This document shows positions 25,569 through 35,424 of a stretch of DNA of 64,000 nt, one piece after another. The DNA lies in assembly GCA_942492445.1 (NCBI GenBank), contig CALOEW010000082.1, forward strand, positions 1 through 64,000, read 5' to 3'. Positions within the stretch are counted from its first letter, which is position 1, and each line of letters begins with the position of its first letter. The translations under genes were made by a program, and so were the position numbers. The notes under the pieces are model-generated. The model did not search any database and was not told the DNA's origin. It saw nothing but the letters and a program-made list of their open reading frames with translations. Source of the DNA: NORP240 sp942492445 (GTDB lineage Bacteria; Pseudomonadota; Gammaproteobacteria; Pseudomonadales; Pseudohongiellaceae).

Positions 25569-26453
25569 TCAGACCAGACCTCTCAACTGGCGCCAGTCTA
25601 GCTGTTTCAACAGGCCACACAGGTGATTGAATTGGATATCTCGATCACGAATATGTCTGGCAGTCAGCTGTGCACTGTTTTCGAGCAAGTTGGAACAGTC
25701 ATTCAGATACTCAATTGTCACATCGCAATCATGAATTTCCCCGGCAAGGCCATGGATTTCTTTCAACTGGGCCATCAGAGGAGTCCGCCTGGTATCGGTA
25801 ACCAGTTCCAACAGATAGTACAGTTTCTTGGTCTGCTTGCGCATTGAGTGAAGTTCCTGACTGCTGACTTTACCTTTGTCAATTCGCTTGATATGCATCC
25901 GGATTATTCCGGTCCGGTGCCCGATCCGCCTGCGCAATCGCCTTTTCAGGGACCGATTTTCCGCATACATTACTGGCGGGGTCAGTTTATCGAGCTCTCT
26001 GGCCGCTTTGGTTGCCGTGCTCAGCTGCTGTTCACGTAGCCGCACCAATCTGGTATGCAGCAGACGACTGTCCGCCTCGTGGGTTTCTGCTACTGGCTCG
26101 GATGTCCTCAGCTTTCCCAACATGATGTCGCTGTCGCGGATGACACTGTAGAGACTGAATAACCGTTGAGCCAGGACCATGAATCTTTCCGATTCGGAGG
26201 ACTTTGCTGCCCGGGGATAAATGCTGTAACAGGCCTGCAGGCGCCGGAAAGACGTTCGGATGTCGTGGATAGCGCCTGCATCAGGAGTATCCAGGCATCT
26301 TGTCAGTTGTTTTTTGAACCGCTGCAGGCGGGGTTGTAATTGATCCCGAAGCGAGGGAGCTCTTTGACTTGAACTCATGGCCGATTGACCCGGTAAGCTG
26401 ACGGTAGGGGCTACAAATAGAGACTGCTGAGAATCCACGAGTAGGTCAGCCAC
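25569..26453 (-). CDS. CHAD domain protein
   Basis: A 294-residue protein with a CHAD domain (about residues 35-285). CHAD domains are helical bundles rich in conserved His and basic residues that bind inorganic polyphosphate. Signature segments are AIHDIRTSFRRLQACYSIY, ELHSMRKQTKKLYYLLELV and LAGEIHDCDVTIEYL. The annotated start overlaps the end of the transporter gene by 43 bases; ATG 26378 would avoid most of the domain-free N-terminus. No CYTH domain is present. It may be co-transcribed with the upstream transporter. Confidence 0.85.
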   Translation of the reverse strand: MADLLVDSQQSLFVAPTVSLPGQSAMSSSQRAPSLRDQLQPRLQRFKKQLTRCLDTPDAGAIHDIRTSFRRLQACYSIYPRAAKSSESERFMVLAQRLFSLYSVIRDSDIMLGKLRTSEPVAETHEADSRLLHTRLVRLREQQLSTATKAARELDKLTPPVMYAENRSLKRRLRRRIGHRTGIIRMHIKRIDKGKVSSQELHSMRKQTKKLYYLLELVTDTRRTPLMAQLKEIHGLAGEIHDCDVTIEYLNDCSNLLENSAQLTARHIRDRDIQFNHLCGLLKQLDWRQLRGLV

Positions 26454-28258
26454 ATGATAAACGTCAGTGGCAACCCCACCTTCAGAAAATCGTTAAAGGT
26501 GTAATTTCCGGCACTCATAACAAGCAGGTTGGTCTTGTACGACATGGGGGTGGCATAGCTGAGGTTGGCACCGAAAAGAACTGCCAGTACGAAAGGCTCT
26601 GGAGAAACGCCAAGTTGCTCAGCGATCCCGATCCCGATTGGGGTTCCGATTACTGCCGCCGCATTGTTGGAAACAATGTTGGTGAAAATGGCGATCAGCA
26701 GAATGAGGGCACTTAGAACGGTCGCCGGCGAGGCATCCTGGGTGAAATAGAGAAAAACCTCGGTCATGTAGTCAGAAGCATCGGTTACGAGCAGAGCTTC
26801 ACCAAGAGCCAGGCTCGCCACCACCACGAAGAATACCGAAGAACTGATTGAGCGAATTGCTGTTCCCAGATTCAGGCTGCGGGTCGCCACCATGATTATC
26901 GCCCCGGCCAGGCTGCTGATTGCTATGGGCAACAGACCGAACGCTGCGGAGATTACCACGGTAAGCAGGATTATCAGCGCCAGCGGAGCCCGCTTGGTGC
27001 GTGGAACTTCTTCCGAAGCGTCAAGCACAAGAAATTCCGTGCTGCGCTTGAGTTTTTTGATTTCCTCCTTGCTTCCTTGCACCAGCAGCACATCCCCCTG
27101 CTCAAGGATGACATCCATGATTTCTTCACCTCCTTTCCAGATATCCTTGCCAGCCCGATGCAGGGCCAGCACGAGAAGCTGGTGGCGTTGCACAAACCCG
27201 GAGTAGCGAAGATTGGCACGATCCAGCGAGGACCCGGCCACCACGGCTATCTCCGCTACTGCCTGGTTTTCCGCCCGCAGAGGGTGCTCCTCGTCGACCC
27301 GTGTTTCGCCGGAGTACAGGGTTGCCTTCAGGGCTGTGGCAGCCTCGCGGATGTTCTTTGCCGTGTCCATGACTCGAAGGCGGTCACCGGCCTGCAGTAT
27401 GGCGTCCGGCAGGGGGAAAATCTGGTGATCGCCACGGTTGATCCGCACCAGGTTGATATTGTTCCCCGCAAGTTTCTTGGTGTCGGCGACAGACTTTCCT
27501 ATGCAGGAGCTGTTTTCATCCAGGTGAAGTCTCGCCTGGAACAGCCTTGGGGAGGTGTCTGCCAACTCAATGTCGCGCTTGGGCAACATCCGCGGCGCCA
27601 GCAACCACAGGTAGGCGATTGCTACGCCGCTGGCGATGGCTGCGGGCAGCACAAAGTCGAACATCTGCAATCTGGGCTGTCCCATATCGCTGGCGACGCT
27701 GACCACCAGCAGATTGGTTGAAGTTCCGATGGTTGTGCTCATTCCACCAACCAGCGTTGCAAAGCCCATGGGCATGAGAATCTTGGATGTGGTTGTCTTG
27801 GTACGTAGGCAGACACTTATCAGAATCGGCAACAACAGCACGACGATTGGCGTGTTGTTGATAAAGGCGCTGAGAATGGCGCTGACTACCAGTGTGGCCA
27901 GTAAAGAAAAGAACGGGGATATCGCCCAGGCGCGCGTCAGCAGTCGCCCAACCGGTTCCAGAGCACCGGTAGTCACCAGGCCCTGGCCGATAACCATCAG
28001 CGAACAGACTGCTATCAGAGCTTCGTGCCCAAACCCGTGGAAGAATTCGGTTGCCTCAAAAAGCTCGCCATCCCGTTCGAATGGAAACAGTGAAAAGGCT
28101 ACCGACAGTATCCCCAGTAACCCCAGGCTGGAAATTTCCAGAGGCAGGTTTTTTCGGGTAAAGAGAAAAAACGCAAACGCCGTTATCAGCATGGCGAACA
28201 ATGCATGAGAATTGGGAATCGTGGGAAATGTCACTTCCATCGGTAGAATACTCCACAA
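26411..28258 (-). CDS. SLC13/DASS-type transporter with two RCK_C domains
   Basis: A 615-residue inner-membrane anion:sodium symporter-like protein. It has about 12 membrane segments, interrupted at residues about 225-405 by two TrkA-C (RCK_C) regulatory domains (LHLDENSSCIGKSVADTKKLAG; IAVVAGSSLDRANLRYSGF). Transport-site motifs FINNTPIVVLLLPI and IVSNNAAAVIGTP occur in the two halves. Related proteins move sulfate, dicarboxylates or other anions, and the substrate here cannot be fixed. It is followed by the CHAD gene with an overlap and preceded by selB 107 bases away on its far side. Confidence 0.85.
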   Translation of the reverse strand: MWSILPMEVTFPTIPNSHALFAMLITAFAFFLFTRKNLPLEISSLGLLGILSVAFSLFPFERDGELFEATEFFHGFGHEALIAVCSLMVIGQGLVTTGALEPVGRLLTRAWAISPFFSLLATLVVSAILSAFINNTPIVVLLLPILISVCLRTKTTTSKILMPMGFATLVGGMSTTIGTSTNLLVVSVASDMGQPRLQMFDFVLPAAIASGVAIAYLWLLAPRMLPKRDIELADTSPRLFQARLHLDENSSCIGKSVADTKKLAGNNINLVRINRGDHQIFPLPDAILQAGDRLRVMDTAKNIREAATALKATLYSGETRVDEEHPLRAENQAVAEIAVVAGSSLDRANLRYSGFVQRHQLLVLALHRAGKDIWKGGEEIMDVILEQGDVLLVQGSKEEIKKLKRSTEFLVLDASEEVPRTKRAPLALIILLTVVISAAFGLLPIAISSLAGAIIMVATRSLNLGTAIRSISSSVFFVVVASLALGEALLVTDASDYMTEVFLYFTQDASPATVLSALILLIAIFTNIVSNNAAAVIGTPIGIGIAEQLGVSPEPFVLAVLFGANLSYATPMSYKTNLLVMSAGNYTFNDFLKVGLPLTFIMWLTYSWILSSLYL

Positions 28259-28364
28259 AATCTCTTTGCTGCGCCATGGCGGGACGCAGCGATGATACTA
28301 AGGGTGCTGGCAGGAATACACCTGTCCCAAAGGGCTTGAAAGCGGGGCTGCGGGTCCAGCAGGT

Positions 28365-30330
28365 TTACTCGGGAATTCCGGCAATGTTGTCTGGATCATT
28401 GAAGAGTTTTTCGCTTGCTGTGCGCACTTGGCGATTGTTCCCGACACGCACTGTGTAGCCTGCACGGTCGAAGTATTCCAGGATTTCTATGCACAGATTC
28501 CGTCCGATTCCCAGCCGGTCTCTGAATTCGATGACGGTAAAACCCGTTTCTTGCTCACCGGCCAGGGATTCGGTGAATTCAGCGAGTTGTCTAATGGTTT
28601 CAGGAAGGTAATGACGGTTCCCTGCTACCTGCACCAGGTTGCCGGTTTTGCGAGCAGCGGCCAGTATTCGTTCCAGAGCATCCAGCTTTATACCGGTCAT
28701 GTCGGCCAGCTCCCGCGTTCGTGGGGGTACCAGGCCTGTGTCCAGCATCAGTGGCCTGATCTGGTCCGCAAACAGCTGCTCCTCCCGGGACAGCGTTGGC
28801 CGGTGGTCCGGAAGATGAAGCAAGGTGCCAGAGCGCTTTATTTGTCGTTGCTTCAGCAGAATTTTGACAATGGCATGTAACAGAAGGTGTGATCTTTCGA
28901 AGACAACGAGCCGGCTCAGGTGAGATTCCAGAATACCTGCATGACTGGGATTTTCCCGATGGTGTTTTACCAGTTTCTCGATGATCTCCTGTCCGGCCTG
29001 CTTCAGGTAACTGTCGTGCAGTAGTATCGATTGCTCTCCTCTATCGACCTCGAGCCGGGAGAAGGGCACACCATTGTTGGTCAATCTTGTCACCAGTTCC
29101 TCCACCCGGCTCATACGGCAGTTTCTACAGCGGGCGAAGCGCTCCAGGGATACGCCTCCTGCCTGGCTTTCCAGCAAATCGTTCAGGGCGGGGTAATCGT
29201 CCTGATCCATGAATTTCAGAAACTCTAGTCGTGAGTCACTTTCCCTGCCGCGGCGGGGCACGACGGTATCCACAACCGTGCCCCCGCCAATAGTTCGTTC
29301 GCAGGCCGGGTCTCGCAGTATGAAGCGATCACCGTGATTAGCCAGAATGGCTGCGTCGCTGTACAGCTGATAGTAGGGAGATGAAGCTTCGCCGAGTTTC
29401 CGGATTCTCACCAGGTGGTGGGCGGTACCGTGGTAGAAATGAAAACGCACTCCTGAATTGAAGTTTATCGGCGCCAGGAGCCGGAGGCGGGCATCAATCC
29501 GGTTTGTGGGATGGTAAAGCTGCCTGTCGAGCAGCCAGTCCCCTCGTTCCACCTGGTGGTGGGGGAGACTGATATTGATAGCCAGTCGCTCTCCGGCACA
29601 AGCACTCTGCACCGTAAACCGGTCATGGCGAATGCCCTTGATTCTCACGGGGGCACCGGAGCCCGAGTGGACTAGTTCAACTGCTGAGTCGAGTTCGCCT
29701 GCGATGACCGTGCCGGTAACCACGGTACCAATCCCCTTTACGGTGAACGCCCGGTCAATGGGAAACCTCGGCAGTCTCGCCCGCTGCGGGGGACGAGATG
29801 AATCCGAATGAAGCAGTGACTCCAGGTGAGCCAGCAGTGAGTCCATACCGGAGCCTGACCGGGAGGAAACAGGGAATACCGGCGAGTCCGCGAAAACAGT
29901 GGCTTGTACCATAGCCGAGATTTCCCGTCTTGTTGCGGCGATCCGGTCCGACGAGACCCTGTCTGTTTTGGTGATGACGATTGCACATCCGGATACGCCA
30001 AGGAGGTCCAGAATCGTCAGGTGTTCGCGGGTCTGTGGCATTATGCCGTCGTCTGCGGCCACTACCAGCAACGCGAAGTCAACGGCACCGATTCCGGCCA
30101 AGGCATTGTTGATGAAATCGGTGTGGCCTGGTACGTCGACAAATCCGATAGTCAGTCCGGGTGCTGAGGTACCGTCAGGGTAAGACAGGTGGTGGTAGGC
30201 AAATCCCACGTTGATACTGAGACCCCGGGCTTTTCGTCGGCCACGGTGTGTCAGTGTCTGTGCCAGTAATATGGCGAACCAGGCCAGTTTTGCCGTGGTC
30301 CACTGGACTGCAGTAGCGATGGTGATAGTC
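28365..30330 (-). CDS. selB: Selenocysteine-specific elongation factor SelB, N-terminus frameshifted
   Basis: A translation factor that delivers Sec-tRNA to UGA codons by binding the SECIS. The intact frame (28365-30209) holds GTPase motifs G3 (DVPGHTDF) and G4 (TKTD), the EF-Tu-like domains II and III, and four C-terminal winged helices that bind SECIS RNA (ending IEFRDRLGIGRNLCIEILEYFDRAGYTVRVG). The first 40 or so codons, including the P-loop, are broken. The DHGKT of the P-loop and TGTDTDT lie in one frame (about 30230-30300), but ARGLSINVGFAYHH is in another, so at least two or three indels are needed. Given similar damage next door, sequencing error is likely. It is not in an operon with selA. 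Confidence 0.9.
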
Positions 30331-30409
30331 TGTCTTAATCTGTCGTGGTTCGTGTTGAAAGTGGCGAGGAAGTACTGGCATACCCTTGCCTTGGTCGGTC
30401 AACGACAGT

Positions 30410-30712
30410 TATACTGTTGTGTCCGTGCTTCCGATTTCCGTAGCAGAATTGGATGCTTGACCTGAGTGCAGATGTGCAGTTAAACCACAACGGGTCCATT
30501 CCACGGTGCAAATGTGTCAGAAGTTTGGGAACCTTGCTACCCGACTATCGAGGCTTCGAAGCCCCGTCCAATCAGAACTCGCGGTCATGCTGTTACTACT
30601 GATGACAGCACCCAGAATACCCCAATTCTGACACTGCAGTCTCTGCAATTCATGCAAAGGAGGAATTCAAGCACGAAAGAAGGCCCGGTAAAAGAGGAGG
30701 GGGAAAATCTTT
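30410..30712. other. Intergenic region, no gene seen
   Basis: This is about 300 bases between the damaged 5' end of selB and the 3' end of the lactate permease remnant, both read leftward. Small open frames exist but look random. A perfect 12-base palindrome GGCTTCGAAGCC is present at about 30552-30563. Any selB promoter should be here. Confidence 0.4.
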
Positions 30713-32521
30713 CTACACCGGTTGTCGGACCACAGGCGTGCCCCCGTAGCGAAAGATCAGGAAAATCAGGCAGGCGGCGATCAGTCCCGCGAGCAGAAAC
30801 CCGGCATTGAATGTCCCGCTGCCGAGATTGACAATACCATAACCGATGGCGCCGGTGATCAGGGCATAGTAGAAGAATGGCAACAGGGTTTTGCGGATTA
30901 CTGCCCCTTCCTTGCCAATCAGGCCAACCACGGCCGACGCCGCTACGACGTTGTGGACACAGATGATATTGCCGGAAGCACCTCCAACAGCCTGCAGCGC
31001 GACAATCCAGGTGGGATCGGCACCGATCCGTTCACCCACACCAAACTGGAACAGGGAAAACATCATGTTGCTGACCGTGTTGCTGCCTGCGACGAAAGCA
31101 CCGAGCCCACCAATAAAGGTGGAGAAAAAGGGCCAGGCGTTTCCGGTCAGTGCTGCCACGCCTTCTGCCAGAGCGAGGGGCATGCTTGCTCAAATCCTGC
31201 CGCTCCTCCCCCGGTATTGATAAACACCTGTACCATTGGGACAGTAAATACCAGTGCAGTGGAGGCTGGCAGCAGGGTCATGCCGCAGATTCACGCCAGG
31301 CTCTGCGGTAGGCAGGAGCGCATCCATCTTATGCAGCAAATAAGTGGCCAGAATGGAAACTACGATGAATATGGTGCCCGGGGACCAGAGTCGGCGGAAA
31401 AGACGCCGTTGATACCACTGCCGGAATAATGTCCTACCAGCTGAGGGTGACCACTTGTGCTGGAGGAATCGTGCCAGGTCCAGCCAGGGCAACCGTAATC
31501 ACCAGGAGCAGTGCCACCAGCAAATAGGGCGCCCAGGCTCGCACCAGAGGCATCAGAGTCTCCTTCGGTGTCCTCGGTGCGATCGCGCTGCAGCCCGTCC
31601 ATTCCTCATCCCAGTTTTCCTTACTGTCGAAATCCCAGGCCGACTCCCGCTCTGGCACCAGGAAGCCTTTCCTGGCCGCGCTGATAACAATAGCCAGGCC
31701 AATCAGGCCGCCGAACATGGAGGGAAATTCGGGGCCCAGCAGGTTGGCGACAATGAGATACGGAATGGTCATCGAGAAGGCCGCAAACATTGCGAATCGC
31801 CAGATCTGTAGCCCCTCCGCAAATGAGCGGTTTTTGCCCAAAGAAGCGAGTCATTACGGCAGAGACTATCAGGGGGATGAAAGTGCCGCCATGAGCGTGA
31901 AGCAAGTGCCACTTTTGCCGCGATAAATGTACAGAAACTGTCGCCACTCCTCGAAACCCAGGTCCATTCGCATACTGTGCCATTTCCGGGATCTGCTGAC
32001 AATCCCAGTACTTACCCCCACCAGGATTGGCGTGCCCAGAGCTCCAAATGAAACCGGTGTGCTTTGGATAATCATGCCTGCCACTACGGCGGCCATGGCG
32101 GGAAAGCCGAGACCAACCATTAGTGGTACAGCCACGGCGGCGGGCGTCCCGAATCCAGCCGAACCCTCGATAAACGAGCCAAACAGCCACGCGATGATAA
32201 TCACCTGCACCCGACGGTCCGGTGTGATGTCTGAAAAGCCCTTGCGAATCGCGTAGATCGCACCGCTTTGTTTGAGAGTATTCAGCAGTAGAATCGCACC
32301 GAAGATAATGAATATCAGCGAAGCGGCGACGATCAGGCCGTTGATCGTTGCCGCCAGAACCTGGGCCAGGGATACCTGCCAAACCAGCAGGGAAAGCAGC
32401 GCATCGCTACGATATAAGCAATGGGCATTGCGCGGCTTGCTGGCCAGCGGAGTAGAACCAGAAAGATGGCGACTGAAATAATGGGCAGAAGGGACAGCAG
32501 GGCGAGCAGGCCAGTATTCAT
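30713..32521 (-). pseudogene. lctP: L-lactate permease LctP, multiply frameshifted
   Basis: Remnants of an LctP-family lactate/proton symporter are spread over all three minus-strand frames. From the N-terminus they are LVLLRWPASRAMPIAYIVAM, QVIIIAWLFGSFIEGSAGFG with TPVSFGALGTPILVG, FIPLIVSAVMTRFFG, FAEGLQIWRFAMFAAF, WSPGTIFIVVSILATYLLHKM, and an intact C-terminal part (30713-31183) with NAWPFFSTFIGGLGAFVAGS. At least seven phase changes are needed over 1.8 kb, some fixable by one base in a short homopolymer (for example GCG-ATG-CG near 32400). Either a real pseudogene or a badly sequenced stretch. Almost the entire protein can be traced. Confidence 0.88.
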
Positions 32522-32704
32522 AGTCTTGTTCTTCTTTTAAGTTGGAGTTTTTCAGTTGGCCGAGCTTAGCAGAATACTGTTGTCGGTTACACTGTAATTT
32601 TAAGAACTCCCCGGGTGCCGGCGTGATTGATTCTGGGGTTCCCTGGACAGATGTCGGTTTCCAGGGTTTAATGTGGCGATAACATTCAGCAGGGAGAGTA
32701 ATTC

Positions 32705-33301
32705 ATGGGTATAGCCGCGATAGTTATTCTGGCACTGCTCGCTGTACTGATACTCTATCTTATCGGGGTCTTCAACCGGCTGGTCAGCCTGAAAAACCGC
32801 TACCAGAATGCCTTTGCCCAGATCGAAGTGCAACTCAAAAGGCGCTATGACCTGATTCCCAACCTGGTTGAAACGGCCAAGGCTTATCTGAAGCCATGAG
32901 CGGGAAACCCTGGAGGCCGTCACAAACGCCAGAAACGCAGCGATGCAGGTTTGCAGGCAGCGGCTGCTGATCCGGGTAATGCGGCAGCTATGAGTGAACT
33001 GGTGAGCAAGGAAGGGGCGCTGGCAGGTGCTCTGGGTCGGTTGAACGTGGTGATGGAAGCTTATCCGGATCTGAAAGCCAATCAGAACATGATGCAACTC
33101 AGCGAAGAGCTTACCAGTACGGAAAACAAGGTGGCTTTCTCTCGGCAGGCGTTCAATGACCAGGTAATGGCCTATAACACGTTTAAACAAAGTTTCCCAG
33201 CCGTTATGGTAGCTGGTGCGTTCGGCCACGGCCAGGATGCCAGCCTGCTGGAGTTCGAGGACAGTGAAGCTATTCAGGAAGCGCCGAAAGTCTCTTTTTA
33301 G
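32705..33301 (+). CDS. lemA: LemA family protein, two compensating frameshifts
   Basis: A LemA-type protein of about 198 residues: N-terminal membrane anchor (IVILALLAVLILYLIGVFNRLV), then a helical domain with KNRYQNAFAQIEVQLKRRYDLIPNLVETAKAY and, later, ENKVAFSRQAFNDQVMAYNTFKQSFP. The frame is lost at 32896 (AAGCCATGAG; dropping one C gives KHERETLEAV) and regained near 32950 (GCAGGTTTGC; adding one G gives MQGLQAAAAD). Two opposite single-base errors within 55 bases explain everything. It is followed by an M48 peptidase, the usual LemA companion. Confidence 0.88.
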
Positions 33302-33449
33302 GTTCCACGGTCGATGATGTTGTGCATCAATCCGGTTTCACTAACGGCCCGGCGTAGTTACCAGACAGGACGAAAACGTCGTTCCATTCGGACTGTGGGC
33401 CGGGACAGGTGGCAGAAGAAGAGTAAATTTCCAACAACCTATCGGCGCC

Positions 33450-35390
33450 ATGAATTTCTTTGAATCCCAGGATATCGCCAGGCGTAAGACAGGTCGCCTC
33501 ATCTTTCTTTTTACGCTTGCGGTCATTTCCCTGATCGGAATAACCAATCTGTTGGTGGTAGCGATATTCAGGCTGGTGCCGGTAGACGGTGTTTCAGTAA
33601 ACAGTGTTTCGCTTACGAATCCGGCCGCCAGTTACGATTGGCGGCTGTTTTTGCTTGTCAGCTTTGCAGTCCTGGCGGTCATCATACTCGGCAGCCTTTA
33701 CAAGCTGGCTGCTCTCGCCGGAGGCGGCGCCAGAGTTGCCGAGATGCTCAACGGGCGGCTGCTGATCTCTGAAACCGAAAATTTCAATGAACGACAGCTT
33801 TTGAATGTGGTAGAGGAGATGGCACTGGCTTCCGGAACGCCGGTGCCACCGGTGTACCTTCTCGACGAACCCGGGATCAATGCCTTCGCCGCGGGCTATT
33901 CGCCCGGTGATGCAGTGATCGGGATTACCCGTGGTGCCATTGAGTCACTCAACCGGGATGAATTACAGGGTGTGATCGCCCACGAGTTCAGTCATATTCT
34001 GCATGGTGACATGCGAATCAATATCAGGCTGATTGCAATTCTCCATGGCATACTGGTGCTGGGGTTGATCGGTTACCACCTCATGCGTGGTGGCACCTAT
34101 AGTCGCAGATCCAAAGGCGGCAACGGAATGGTATTGCTGGGGTTGGGACTGCTGATTCTGGGGTATGTGGGAACTTTCTTCGGTAATCTGATCAAGGCTG
34201 CAGTCAGTCGGCAACGCGAGTTTTTAGCGGATGCTTCGGCAGTTCAATTCACCAGAAATCCTCACGGGATCGCCGGCGCGCTGATGCGGATCGCAACACA
34301 TCAGCAACGTTCTTTTCTGCAGAACCCCAACAGCATGGAGATAAGCCATGCATTGTTCGAAGAGGGGACCCACAGCAGACTGAGGCAGTTATACGCCACC
34401 CATCCGCCGATCGATGTTCGCGTAAAGGCGATTCTGCCTGACTGGGACGGCGTGTACGATCTGGATAGAAACGTTGGCCAGGAACAGGCCGATGCTGTCA
34501 AGGGGATACGATCGGAGTCAGTCGAGCCAGCAGCAGGGGCTGCCGGATTGGCTGGCCTGGCAAACCTGGCCCTGGCCGATGCGATCATCGGACAGATTGG
34601 ACAGCCTGGGGTAGAACAATTGGCCGAGGCGAGGCAGTTGCTGGGGGAAATCCCCGGTCAGCTGCTTGCTGCGGCGCATTCTCCTTCCTCGGCCCGGGCT
34701 CTGGTTTACTTGATGGTTATTGATGTCGACGCAGGCATTCGAAGGTCACAACTGGATTTTCTCGAGCAATCGGCGGACGAGGGCATTGCCGATGAGCTTC
34801 ATAGCCTGCTGGTTGACTTCGGATCGATCTCCGGTCAATTTCGTCTGCCGCTGCTTTCCATCGGGTTGCACAGCTTACGGCAGCTGTCTCTTCGTCAGTA
34901 CGAAAAGTTTTCCTCCAACCTGATGCAGCTTGTGAAGCTGGATAACCGCGTTAGCCTATTTGAATGGGCTCTGCTAAAGATTGTCAGCAATACACTGGAC
35001 CCGGTGTTTCAGAAGAAATCTCCCAGGTCTCTCGGTCGCAAGGAATTAAAAGACTGTCTCCCGGAACTGGAGTGCCTGCTGTCATTGCTGGCGTACTCGG
35101 ACCGGGACAGCGAATTGAAACCTCACCAGGCATTCGCCAGGGCACAAGGCAGGCTAGAGCCTTTCAAACTTGGCCTTTGGGATAAGAATCGACTCGATTT
35201 TGCTGCCATTGATCAGGCCCTGGATAAGCTGGTTGGGCTGAAGCCTTTGCAAAAGCCAGCTGTTCTCAAAGCTTGTGTTGCCTGTATCTTGGCCGATGAA
35301 ACTGCGGCACCCATAGAGGTTGAATTATTAAGAGCGGTCGGCGTTACACTGGACTGTCCTATTCCCCCGTTGACCCTGCATAAGCCGTAA
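33450..35390 (+). CDS. M48-family membrane metallopeptidase
   Basis: A 646-residue protein related to HtpX. Two N-terminal membrane segments (about residues 20-45 and 65-90) precede the peptidase domain with zinc motif HEFSH (His178, Glu179, His182) inside LQGVIAHEFSHILHGDMRINIR, and a downstream REFLADASAVQFTRNP block with the third ligand Glu. Two more hydrophobic stretches follow His182. From about residue 350 a helical C-terminal region of about 300 residues, which HtpX lacks, is present. With LemA upstream (148-base gap) it forms a common envelope-associated pair with a presumed quality-control role. Confidence 0.9.
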   Translation: MNFFESQDIARRKTGRLIFLFTLAVISLIGITNLLVVAIFRLVPVDGVSVNSVSLTNPAASYDWRLFLLVSFAVLAVIILGSLYKLAALAGGGARVAEMLNGRLLISETENFNERQLLNVVEEMALASGTPVPPVYLLDEPGINAFAAGYSPGDAVIGITRGAIESLNRDELQGVIAHEFSHILHGDMRINIRLIAILHGILVLGLIGYHLMRGGTYSRRSKGGNGMVLLGLGLLILGYVGTFFGNLIKAAVSRQREFLADASAVQFTRNPHGIAGALMRIATHQQRSFLQNPNSMEISHALFEEGTHSRLRQLYATHPPIDVRVKAILPDWDGVYDLDRNVGQEQADAVKGIRSESVEPAAGAAGLAGLANLALADAIIGQIGQPGVEQLAEARQLLGEIPGQLLAAAHSPSSARALVYLMVIDVDAGIRRSQLDFLEQSADEGIADELHSLLVDFGSISGQFRLPLLSIGLHSLRQLSLRQYEKFSSNLMQLVKLDNRVSLFEWALLKIVSNTLDPVFQKKSPRSLGRKELKDCLPELECLLSLLAYSDRDSELKPHQAFARAQGRLEPFKLGLWDKNRLDFAAIDQALDKLVGLKPLQKPAVLKACVACILADETAAPIEVELLRAVGVTLDCPIPPLTLHKP

Positions 35391-35424
35391 TCGAGATTAA
35401 CTCCTCAACCCTCTGGCAGATCAC

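Noticed and set aside
30552..30563. 12-base palindrome GGCTTCGAAGCC as an operator
   Set aside because: It is short, single, and in a region with doubtful base accuracy; it could be chance.
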